Assembly: GCF_963576615.1 (NCBI RefSeq) | Contig: NC_088711.1 | Location: 58,942,248 to 59,006,247 of the forward strand | Origin: Watersipora subatra | Lineage: Eukaryota; Bryozoa; Gymnolaemata; Cheilostomatida; Watersiporidae | DNA length: 64,000 nucleotides | Direction of reading: 5' to 3' | Shown here: in pieces, positions 35,460 through 47,700 of the stretch | How the letters are laid out: each line of letters starts with the position of its first letter | Position numbering within the stretch: position 1 is the stretch's first letter | Translations under genes and position numbers: made by a program | The notes under the pieces: model-generated | Databases searched by the model: none | The model's input: the letters and a program-made list of their open reading frames with translations, nothing else | Told to the model about the DNA's origin: nothing

Positions 35460-37330
35460 AGAACACCTAAAAATTTATGCTATCCGTCATTTGTATATTT
35501 TGTCCATTCATGGAAATGTTTTTTGTTAAACGAAATTTATTTTGTGGATTTTGAATAGCTATGGAATTAGTCTCGTCAACATTCAATGTTAGTTTGTTTT
35601 AATCACACCAATCTTGTATCAAGTCTAATTTTTTGTTTATTACATCTTTATCTTTATTCAAGTTTTAGCGGTATAAAATAAGTTAATATCAGCAGCATAC
35701 AAAACAGCTTTAAATTTATCAGTACTCTTTACAAGATCATTTATATATAAGAAAGATAGTTTTGGTCCAAGGATGGATCCTTGGGGGTACTCCACATTTA
35801 ATTACTAAAGGTTGAGATATTATCTGAGTTATTGTAACACTTGGAAGATGATTTGATAGATAATCTTGAATTAATTCTAAACTCGAATGAAAATTTTTTA
35901 TTTGCTTAAGCTTGTTTATCAAAATAGATTGCTCTATTGTATCAATAGCCTTTGAGAAATCAATGAATATACCTAAAACAGTTAGACTATTGTTTAAAGC
36001 TGCATGTGTATTGTTTGTAAATTCTATCAATGCTTCACGAGTTCCTTTCTCTTTCTGAAATCCAAATTGAGATTTTGCAATAATGTTTTCTTTGATAGGG
36101 TAGTTATGGATTTGATGGTTAATAGATTGCTTAAAAATGTTTGAAAAAATAGCAAAATAGAAATCTATATATTTCTCAAAGTTGGTGTCGGTGTTTGTAC
36201 AACTATAGCTTTTGAAATCTTGGCATAGAAAATCTGTAGCATGGTGTATTTGATCTCTGACAATCCATTGCCTTACCAATTCAGCCAGATGAGCTTGATG
36301 AATTGATTAGGCGATATATGTCGCTATATGAGAGCTAATACGCTACCGCTCTCCGTTACGACCAAACGTGATGGCGCAGCGTCATGGAGGGTAGCTTAAT
36401 TTTATGGTGCTCAATGTTTAAAGCAAGTAGTTAGCTGCTATAAGTAAGCTTACTCAAATAATGCATTGGCAATGTGCCAGGCTAATAGCAAGTGTCAGGC
36501 GACTACATTACCCCTCATTGTTTATAGGCAGATATTTCATACCTGCGCTACGCGGGCATTCAGCTAGCAATGGCAAATATTGTTATATGATAAATACAAA
36601 TAAACTTTCTGTCCAAAGACTTGTTTATTACTCTGGCAGCACCAGGTAGTGCAACTACTAAATCTATAGTTGTTAGATACCAGCTTATTACCTTTGTTTT
36701 TAAATATGGGTAAAACTTTAACACATTTCATTTTTTGTGGGAAAACACATTGCTTTATGCTCATTTTGAATATGTAGGTCAAAGGTCCGGATAGCTCAAG
36801 TGAACTTGCTTTTACTAATTTTGCAGGAATTCTATCTATGCCGTCTGCTTTGTATTCATTTAAATTTGCAATAACTCTCTGAACAGTACACTCATCAACT
36901 TCTACAAAATTAAAATCTGGGAATGTATTTATTCCTGAAGTTTAATGTTTTATATTTGTATTAGAAAAAGCTTGCGCAGCCTGAATCCTATTTCTGTAAA
37001 AAAGGTGTTAAACTCTGTAGCTATTTATTTGTCAACAGTTAATTTTTTGGAGTTAGACTCTAAAAGCTTAGTAATTTGTTAAACTTTACTTTGGTTTGGT
37101 TCAAAAGCATTATTTATTAAATGCCAAATCTTTTTCGGGTCAATAACTTTGATTATTTTATTACAATAATCAGCTTTGGCTTTTTTGACAAGGGATGAAA
37201 CTTTATAACTAGCTTTTATGTAGTCCTTGTGTAAGTTAGGACTAAAGGGGTAAGCTCTGTACTTGCCAAATAATCTGTCTTTTTGTGTATCTTCAGAAAA
37301 AGCTTTTTGGTCATCCAAAAGTTTTTAAAG
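35460..37330 (-). pseudogene. degenerate LINE (pre-RT and reverse transcriptase)
   Basis: Reading on minus: a pre-RT segment (about 37318-37079); RT start with KCVKVLPIFKNKGNKLVSNN (36725-36660); then, after a SINE insertion, FGFQKEKGTREALIEFTNN and LGIFIDFSKAIDTIEQSILI (about 36070-35920). The GVP box and a damaged YADD-like box (YAAD, about 35665) follow, with FLGV-like sequence near 35480. Order and motifs fit a CR1/jockey-like non-LTR element. It is disrupted by stops, frame changes and the inserted SINE. Confidence 0.75.
36250..36565 (-). mobile_element. tRNA-like SINE, copy A
   Basis: Minus-strand copy of the family also found at 54737 and 61415. Shared landmarks in order are the TGCCCGCG-like start, the ATAAACAATGA block, CTTGCTATTAGCCTGGCACA, TAACGGAGAGCGGTAGCGTA, TATATCGCCTAATCAATTCA and the box A TGGCTGAATTGG (plus 36276-36287). 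It is inserted within the LINE remnant, splitting its RT region. Confidence 0.75.
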
Positions 37331-37948
37331 CTTTCAGGCTTACAACAAGTTGTTTCCTTTACAGGAGCTATTCTTATTCGTTTCACTATTCTCTTTTGTC
37401 ACCCAAAACTGTTCCGAGTCAATACATATAATACCGGTAATGTTGAATCATACTTAAACGGGAAAGGGAGTTGTCTTTTCACAATACATACGTTAAGGAT
37501 TAGCTTATTAGAAGTTTGGTTTTTCCTCTATGAAAAAAATAATTTCTGCAAAGAGTGGGAGCTAAACGGTGATTGTGGTTCCACCCAACTTAAGGTTTTA
37601 TAATGCCCGTTTTCAAGTTGAATGATTAAATCAATTGAGCTGTAATAAAAAAGGATACAGTTATAAAACGGCACCAATCATCGATTAAAGTTTAATAATT
37701 TTTTCACTGCTCGTCGTTCATTCTACTAAGCCTGCAATAGGGATCAGTGTACGGTAGGTAGTTATCGTTCAAGAATCTGTAATCCATTTTAACATCGTCT
37801 GAACACTGAAGAAGTTAATATCTAATTTACTTAAAAACTGAATAATTATATTTGGAGTTATAAGCGTTCCATGTTCAAAGTACAGTGCTAGTTACGAGAC
37901 TATATTGCAATCTGCCTCAATATTTAATAAACGCTCTCTTTGTTGTAG
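37331..37948. other. upstream region of the nrf-6-like gene
   Basis: No named feature. It contains the intron or leader before the acceptor TTGTTGTAG (ending 37948) that opens the first coding exon. Small open frames here have no recognisable product. Confidence 0.35.
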
Positions 37949-37983
37949 GTTTTCCGCTGCAAAGTCTATCTGTAGATGCCAGA

Positions 37984-40691
37984 ATGATTAACAGATTAAG
38001 CCTAATCTCTATAGTCACTCTTTTATTGCCAGTAGCAGTAAGTGCTCAATTTCGGACACACTATGTTCAGCCACATGAAGTGTTTTCCCAACTGCGTGAA
38101 GTTGAGGCCAATCTACCATCACTCACAAGATCATTTAAAGAAGATTCTGATTCTGATTAAAAAGAGTCTCGAGACCTCAAAAGGAGGAAGTGGAGACCGT
38201 TTGCATAGATTGTATAAGAATAAAAATTTATCTATTTGAACAAGTGAATTTAAAACATCAATTAATAAAACTTTCCTGTTCTAATGATCTCCCAATCTAA
38301 TATCCCGAGAAGTTCGTGGAATGAAGCTGTTAAAATATGTGTTTGTGTTGCAGGCGATTGCCTTTGGAGCGTTAGACCGAGATGATCTGGTGTCATACTG
38401 GTGTGGTTGGGACATTAAAAAATTAAAACTTTCAATTAGCGCTGAGTGTGTGCTATTAGATAAAATGTTTATTAAAAGGTTGAGTCTTGCTCGTTTTCTT
38501 CTGATCTCTAAAACTTCCAACTGGATATTCTCTCGAGCTTCCGTTACGCTAGCAACTCCTTTCAAATTACATATAAATCTCACGGCTCTTCTTTGTATAA
38601 ATTCAATTTGAGATATGTGTTTGACTAAAAAAGGGTCCCAGACCTCACAAGCGTACTCCAAGGCGGGTCTACATAAAGTCAAATATGCGATTTTCTTTAC
38701 TTTATTAGGAGCATTAAAAAGAACCCGTTTTATCATTCCCAAGGTTTGTAATGCTTTGGTACAAATCGATGTTATATGGTGGTCCCAGCTCAATGTATTT
38801 GTAATAATCACGCCCAAATATTTAAAGCTATCCACAACTTCCAGATTGGTATTATAAAGGTTGTACTCAGCTGGGACGCCAGAGTCTGACGTGAAATTAA
38901 AATTTACAATTTGACACTTTGTTACATTAAAAATCATTTTGGACTCAGAGGCCCAATTTTCGATGAAAGATGAGATGATTATTCGATCAATTGCTGATCC
39001 AGAAGCCGTTTTAAGTAGTTGGACTTATTTCAAATATAACATATCTGAAACCTGTGCCAATCAGACGTTGCATCTGTTGAATTCTTTCACAGACCTCGGA
39101 TTTAATGGTTCATGGGGCATACAAAGTAAGCCGTGCTTATTACATCACCGTCTTTTGCAACCTTTTACACCATAAAATTTTGCCAAAATATAATATTTTT
39201 GGAAAATTTACAAGCAAACTCTATTTTACAGTGCTGGACTCGTGGGGCAAGGCAGAAGCAGGTATAACACAGTTGAACATAGTTTGGTTAGGAGACTATG
39301 CCGAGTGTGTGGCTATTGATTCAGGAGGAGACGATTATTCTCATTTCACTGGACAATATTGCTCGATTGGCGCTCCTCCAAGCAATACCATACTGGCTAA
39401 AATTCCATGTAAGTACATCCAATACTTGTTTAATATTCCTGTAATATCTGCTTTTATTCTTTATGACATGTTTTCTAACCACTCTTTTTATCCTTTAGCT
39501 GCAACTGTTTTATTTTTAAAGGAGCGAGGATATCTATATATGTACTTTGTAACAACGTGGTCCAAGGTAGCCACTAGTGTAAGCATCTCAAATCTGTTAC
39601 CAATGTTTAAATTTTGACTTATAATAATAAATCATTATTCTTATACGCTTGAAAATTGTCTTTTCAAATCAGGCCTTTAAAGAGCCCAAGCTGGATGTAT
39701 GTACAATAATGTAAAAGATAAAGGGTATAAACTCTTTTACTTTACAGAAACCATGGTATATGGCTACAGTGGTACATGTATTACAATGTTTCCCATTAGA
39801 CCTGACAATGGTTGACAGAGGGTGAAACTAACAGCCAAAATTCTATTAATATCATTCATTGATAAATAGCTGGAAATATTTTTTCTACTCTGTTTGCTAG
39901 CATCAATTCATATTGGTGGATGTTTTCCTTCTGGCTGTTCGGAAAAAGACATACATGAGATGCTAGCCGCACTACCAGGTAACACCACTGCCGGCCTCAG
40001 TGTAGACTGCCAGGTGAATGATCTACCTTACTCAACAGGAGCTATAGTAACTATGTAAGTTGTACAATATTTTCATCTGTGATATAATCTTACTGCACTT
40101 CATAAGACTAGACTGTTGGTTTAATTCCTGCTGAGGGCCCTTTCTGTTCTTACTAACAAACTGCTATTGAGAAGAGGCTTAGCAAATATTATAGCTAAGT
40201 GAGACGATGAAACAGTTATGAAATGATGGTTTTATTAATTAGTAAATGTATTCATGGTTAAAGGTTCATGTTAAAGGTACTAAAATTATTACCTTTAGTA
40301 TATTTAACACTTGTTCATCAATCTAAGCCATTATATTGCTAGATGCTATGGATTAATTAAGAAGCCCTCAAGTTAACAATCGACATCATTTATTTTGTAG
40401 CAACAACTCACTGTGCATCCGTATCACGCATGTGTTCATAGGAAGTTACATTATAGTCTCAAATAGGGAAATATAATCATAATGTAAACACAACAGTATA
40501 TATATGATATGTCTGATAATTATATCAATACAACAAGGGCTTAATACAAGACAATAGTATTAAGCCCTCAGCTTTATAAAATAATTTTATAGCTTGTACA
40601 TTATAACCTTTAGTTATTCTACCTAAAGATTGCACCGCGATTGCATGAAAGTACTAGTAGTAATTACTTTAACCTGTAGCTTTTAATAAAC

Positions 40692-40724
<33 letters not shown>

Positions 40725-40880
40725 TCATGCTACAGACAGTATTGTTTCGGCTAATGAAGCCTCATCAGTGCAGCTCAGAGCTTAGGCAAGGGACACAAAT
40801 CCCATTACCAATGAGAGTTGACTTTCTGCCATGAAACAACTAGGTTGCCTCACAGACTTTATGAAAGTCAATGTGCTGGC

Positions 40881-40923
<43 letters not shown>

Positions 40924-41680
40924 AAACATGGATACTCGAACTTCACGGACCGAGCGAAGGTGTTCGAATTATCAGAGCGTTCAAGTTATCAGAGCACTGT
41001 CACAAGTCCATGTATTTACTTATTTATTAGTAGATACATGTACATATACAAACTATAATATAAATCAAAAGCACAAATGGTTTGTTTCAAATTAAATGCT
41101 TCTAATGTAAAGTTTAAAACGTTTTTATCAAAAAGTATAGAGATTTTTCTATCGCTTGAGATTGGTTTGTTGTTTGAGGTGATGTTATTGCCAGGACGTT
41201 TTTTAGATTGACATTGGCAAAACTTGATCGTTGTTGAAATGCTCAAAAGAAAAGACATCTTTTTCTTTTGAGCGTTTTACCCACGATCAATTTTGGCGAT
41301 TTTTCTTGAAGTTTATGCAAAGATTACCTCACTTTACCTTGCTTCCGAAGGGCGATCGCTAAGCGGATGTTTGGTATACATGTAAATCAAATTTCACCAA
41401 ACCTTTAGAAAAGTCGTTGACAAAAATATTTTGCCGATGGTGGTAATAACGACGCTTATGAATTACGAAAAGTTGAGGTTTACCTCTATGGCTTGGAATA
41501 AAGTGATTTTTTAAAGCGATAACAACCGTTTCGGTAGCCGTTGGGCAAAAAACAGTTCGAGTTAACAGTGTTGAGTTTGAGTTATCTATAGCAATTTATC
41601 ATTACGTGGGAACGGACCAAAGAAACCGTTTGAGTTAACCATGTGTTCGAGCTATTCGTGGGCGAGTTATCCATGTTTGA

Positions 41681-41727
<47 letters not shown>

Positions 41728-44700
41728 AGATTTGGTGAAGTTTGTACATAAGATTTGTATATATATATATATATACAGTGAAACTCGGATAACTCAAACT
41801 TCAAGGGACCGAGCAAAAGTGTTCGAATTATCAGAGTGTTCAAGTTATCAGAGCACTGTCACAAGTCCATGTATTTACTTATTTATTAGTAGATACATGA
41901 ACATATACAAACTACAATATAAATCAAAAGCACAAATGGCTTGTTTCAAATTAAATGCTTCTAATGTAAAGTTTAAAACGTTTTTATCGAAAAGTATAGA
42001 GATTTTTCTATCACTTGAGATTGGTTTGTTGTTTGAGGTGATGTTATTGCCAGGACGTTTTTTAGATTGACATTGGCAAAACTTGATCGTTGCTGAAATG
42101 CTCAAAAGAAAAGACATCTTTTTCTTTTGAGCGTTTTACCCACGATCAATTTTGCCGATTTTTCTTGAAGTTTATGCAAAGATTAACTTACTTTACCTGG
42201 CATTCGTTAAGAGCAACACTCCGAGGCAGTTCAATTAAAAGTTTTACGAGGTTTTACGGTACATTGTATATCACTAACGTTTTTTGAATGGATACTTATT
42301 GAATGTACACACGTATTCTGTGTTTAGGTCAAACGATGAATAGTTTTTTTTAGCTAAGACAACGTATACGTTTAATTACAACAATTTTTAAGACGTTTTA
42401 AACATTCAACATTCCGACGTTGATTCAACACGGAATCCACGTCGGAAAACTATTCATCACGGGCTAGCCGGGTCACACACTCAAGGATTTTCGCCACGCA
42501 AATGCAAAACAAAAACAACATGCTGTTTTTGTTTTGTACGTGCGTGGCGAAAATCCTTGCGCCCGTGACCTGGCTAACCCGTGCTATTCATCGTATAGCA
42601 GTTTAAATCAAATTTCACCAAATCTTTAGAACAGTCGTTGACAAAAATATTTTGCCGATGGAAGTAGTAACGACGCTTATGAATTACGAAAAGTTGATGT
42701 TTACCTCTATGGCGTGAAATAAAGTGATTTTCTAAAGCGATAGCAACCGTTTCGGTAGCCGTTGGGCAAAAAACAGTTCGAATTAACAGTGTTGAGTTCG
42801 AGTTATATAGAGCCATTTATCATTGCGTGGGAACGGACCAAGCAAATCAAGTCGAGTTAACCATGTGTTCGCTATATCCAAGGGCGAGTTATCCATGTTT
42901 CACTGTATATATATATATAGGCGACTCAAAGTTTAAGATAAATATACCTCTATTCTCCTATCTTCATCTGCAGCATAACGCCGTTGACGCCTGTCAGCTC
43001 TAACCATAAGCTGTCTACCCCAATCTTTAATCACCTGACGCTCAGAGAACTCTGAGTCACCTTCACTGGAACTGGAAGCATTGTTACAATCCTGCTGTTG
43101 GTCAATAAAACGTGTAAATGCATTAATTAAGTGCATTAACGATGTCAATAAATTTAGTAAATATTGATGTCGATACTATGCGCAAACTAGTAATTGAGTA
43201 AAATCCCTAACTTCAAGATCACAGACAACACGTTTTACGAGCGATAACATTTATTATGACCTATATAAAAATTTCACGCTAATAATTGGCTAAAGAAGAA
43301 ATTTTATATTTATCGCTTGTAGACTCTTTTCGCATGTATCACTCACTATACACGTCACAAATAAACCACCCGCTTGAATTTGAGTGTTTCAAAAATAATC
43401 TCATTCGAACGCTTATATCTCTAGACAGAGCTAGTTTACAAAGACAAAAATGACATCAAATTGTAGCTGATGTTTTAGTTTTTTATTGGTCTTAATATCA
43501 ATTGATCGACTTTTTTGACGCAACCACATCTTTAAACGCATGTTTCACCACTAAGCTAATCTTGTGGCTGGCTTCATATCTACATCAATAATACTCGGCA
43601 ACAAAATTAACAGAAAAATACAGTTTCACTTTCATCATCTTTACTAACAGAGGTCAAAATCTCTGTCAACTAGCTTATCTTTACGAGCTGATGTAATGTC
43701 ATGTGAGCCGAGAGGTCAATGTCCATTCAACCACCACCTATGCTATCTCTTCCATGTTGAATACATGTATACAAGTCTTTTTTTGTCCTATGATGTGTCA
43801 CGAATAATTTCTTAAACCACCTGATAAGATTTGAGGCCATTGAAACATACAGCATGGATATTGGTGTGACCGGATGGGACACCACACGGAACCAGACAAG
43901 AGGCACTTGCAAAACTCAGTCAGTCAGACATAAAAATACGACGCCATTGAAACTTCAGCATAGACTGCGGCCTGAAGAATTATATTTCTTCTATGTTGAT
44001 TCCCTCAGTTCAAGGTCAAATCTGATGTGGTCACTTACATGCAACGATCTTTTCATCGCTTTTTGCAGAGTTCTCTACAGCATCATGGGAAGTATTTGTA
44101 TTGCCGGAACCTTCTATGACTTCATGTTCATAATCACTACACCGCCGGAAGAGCCTGAGGCGAATGTTCCAGAGGAGAAGCATGTGGTTGATGGGGTTGC
44201 CCAGAGTGATGACACGGTAGTACTTGTTCGTTCTACCGAAAAGACCGCTGAGAGAAAACATGGTTAGTGACACATTCGTAAAATTATAATTTTTATAATT
44301 GTTTCTAAGGTTATTTGCAGGTCATGTTTCCAAAAAGTTGGTTCAGCGGAGTAGTTTGTTTATCATTCTGCCACCTGTAAGTTATAATAATCCATTAAGG
44401 TAATTTTTTTAATTTTAAATAACCGACTGAGAGAGCAAATTTGAATATCAGCATGCAGCGATCCCAGGCTTTCTAAAATGAAAAATTACATTAATTAATA
44501 ATTGATGTATTAATTAAAAATATTAATTAATACATCACAATTGTCTTGATTTGTTCAGCTAAGGGGCCATGAAATAAATTCACCTTGACAGGTAAGCATA
44601 CCAAATTTAGCAATACGCATAGAGAATGTTTCATGAAAATGAGAAATGTGCACATTGGCCCTAAGGCTAGCCTTTTACACAATGAAGAAGTATATGCTTA

Positions 44701-47700
44701 GCTAAATGAAGTTTCTGATTATATTGTTTACATTTGAGTCCAGGTAATTGAATAAACAAAAACATATCATCTTGTTGCTAATGTTCATAAAATAGTCATT
44801 TACAATAGAGGTATCATTCTAATGCTGCAGCTAAAAACAGACTTTCCGTGGTTACCCCATTAGTTTTTGTATATTAGTAATGTGCTTATTCATGTAAAAT
44901 ATGTAATTTGTTTAAGCTTGTCGGTTATCCTGTATTGTTTAGTACTACATTTGACTGACAGCGGGTGGTAAATCATATGTGATGCATCTATTGATTGTAA
45001 GCTGAGCTGATTTCTTCCTTTGGATAGACAACTCCCTATAAACAACCTGTACTATTTGAGTAACAGTAACTGTGAAATGTAAAAGATTTCATGGTCGAAA
45101 CCAATTAATGTGTGATTCCAATGAGGCATAATTATCACTTGTTTAGTTTTATTTTATTTTGACTTAATTGAATAATATTGTAATAAATAATATAGTATAA
45201 CACAAATAACATTGTTTTATACATTGTACTTTATTAAACCTTTTATAACAAAACACCAGCATTTTGAGCATTTATTGTATCAGACCCATCATACATGTGC
45301 TGAGTATGAGTAATTTTAGATAAAGTTTAAATGTTTAACTATGAGGCGAAATTTGTTATGATTCCTTTATGGAAACTAGACATATGGTTTGCACTGTGTT
45401 TTTTTGTTATCATTAAATGCTTAGGTACCGTAGGGTTGTATTGTGAGCTTCTACACCACCAGGAGCACACAACTTCTTATTTTACATGCACTTTCCTCAG
45501 TTGCTCACTGCAGCTTGCAGGTGCTCACATGCAGCAGCCATGAAGATCAAACAAGCTGATAGTTGGTTTGATGGCTGGTAGAGCCTATTCAACACCCTTG
45601 TCTCAGATTACTGACCGCCCATAGATAACATATCTCTCCAAATACTATGACAAAAACTACGGGTTTTTCTCATAGTGATACTGTATAGCATATCCGTATC
45701 TTTATTAGAAGTTCACTAATTACTTTGACTGTTGCAGGACCTTTTGGAGAGTTTCTCATGTGCTTCTCTCTCTACACTAACGGCTACAAACTCCTGAGTA
45801 CTGCCCAGGGGGCTGGCGCTCTCTCTTCCATCAATGGCATCAGGTTTATCAGCATGACATGGGTAGTGCTTGGCCACACTATAGCCTTTTCCACCTCATC
45901 TATAAGTATGTTTACATGTTTGCACCATACTGCTGCTGATGTGCTGATCTTGGTAGTGTTACTGAGGGGTCAGCGTTAGTAGCTGAACTACCGTAATAGC
46001 CCAAGTATAATGCTCCCTTTTTGTCTCAGATTTTAATATGAAAAGTTGGAGAGCATTATACTGGAATATATGAGAAATCCCAGTTTGCAGAAACAACTTT
46101 CGAGTGAAGAAAAATAAACTTTTGTAATAACTTCTAGTGGTATGTTTGTGGTAATTTATCAATAAGTATAATACAAAATAAAGCTACAAATTTATACATT
46201 ATTAATAATAGTGTATTAAATGTTACAAACATATATTAAAAAACAAGTGACATACAATGTTTATAATTACCACAGAAATTGAAATAAAAACATTAAAAAT
46301 ATTATTTTGCATCGTTAGCGACTTGGTTCCCACTACTCGTTGCGGTCAGACTGTCGCTTTCTCTTTGACTCACAGCGTCTTCCGGTTTTTCAAATTCTTC
46401 TTCACTGTCTTTTGATCAAAAATCTCTGCTGCTAAATCAGTCAACATCAGCATACAAACAAATTTTTTGTATCTTGTATTTTTTGTAAGAGTATGAGCTC
46501 TTATGTGTAGCCATTTTGAATTCTTTTCATAGAGGGGAGGAGGCACTTTCATCAACGTGTGTGGCTTCCACATGTGTTCCAAGCACAAATATTTGCATTA
46601 AAATAGTAATACGAAATGAAAAAATATAATACTTTTGTCAGAAATAAAATTGCTTTCTTAAAAAACTTTTAAAACCATTTTTAACAGAAAATCTGAAAAC
46701 TTAGGAGAATGTTATACTTGGGTATTTCAAAACAGATCAGTTTTTTTTATTTATAACTGAGGGAATATTATACCTGGGTCATTATGGTAACATTTTTTTA
46801 ACTTTCTTTAATCTTACTACTGTAATTGTGGAGTAAGTCTCGACTACTCTACAAATTGATAATGAGTCGTCTTCCCCTTCATACTGCCCTCTCTTTTATG
46901 TTAAATCTAATGTAATTATAGTTTTGAAGATGCGATAAGCCTTTTGTCTGCTTTACGAGGAGGCAGCCATACATGGTGATGCACAGCATGTTCCAGTTAT
47001 TTCGTTATTGTCAAACAGCAAGAGGTTTTTAGAACTTGTGAGTTGTCTGAAATCACTCCCGTTATCGATGTTCTGTTTGTTTATGGTTGCCATAGTGATG
47101 TAAACAGCCGTAGTCGTACCCAATGTTGACGATTTCTTTATAACATATTTGTAGGTAATATTTTGGCTGTCTTCGGCTGGTTCAAAGACTGGCCATTTAT
47201 GGTCATCCTCAACGCAACTGTCTCCGTTGACAGTTTTTTGTACTGAGCGCTGTACTTACCACTTACCTCTTTCTCAAGGATCTCGAACGTAAGAAGCCAG
47301 GAACACTCAAGTTCCTCATATCTGTTCCTGTCATGTACCTGCACAGATACCTCAGGTTCGTGTATTTGTCTTTTACGCACAGATCTATTGTAGATCTTTC
47401 TATGGATATTACTTCATGCTATATTCATACAGGTAACTAGTCTATTTTGACATATGCATTGTCAACATTTGCTAGCATATTTTCATAGGGAAACCAATCT
47501 AATTAAATCATTAGTAAACAGGTATTATCTCTATCAACCTCATTACATTGTGTCAGTAGATGCAAGACATCTTCATAGATCTCCATAGACATCAGCATCG
47601 ACATATTTCTGTCATCTTGTTCTATAATATTCTCAACTTTGTACGGAGTCTATCATAATGATATGGTCTGTGGTTTATATTCGGTGGCAAGTCTTCCAGA

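Noticed and set aside
40723..40884. Possible repeat (GTTTCGGCTAATGAAGCCTC region) between TA tracts
   Set aside because: Looks like a known style of invertebrate repeat, but only one copy is in the window, so I cannot support a class.
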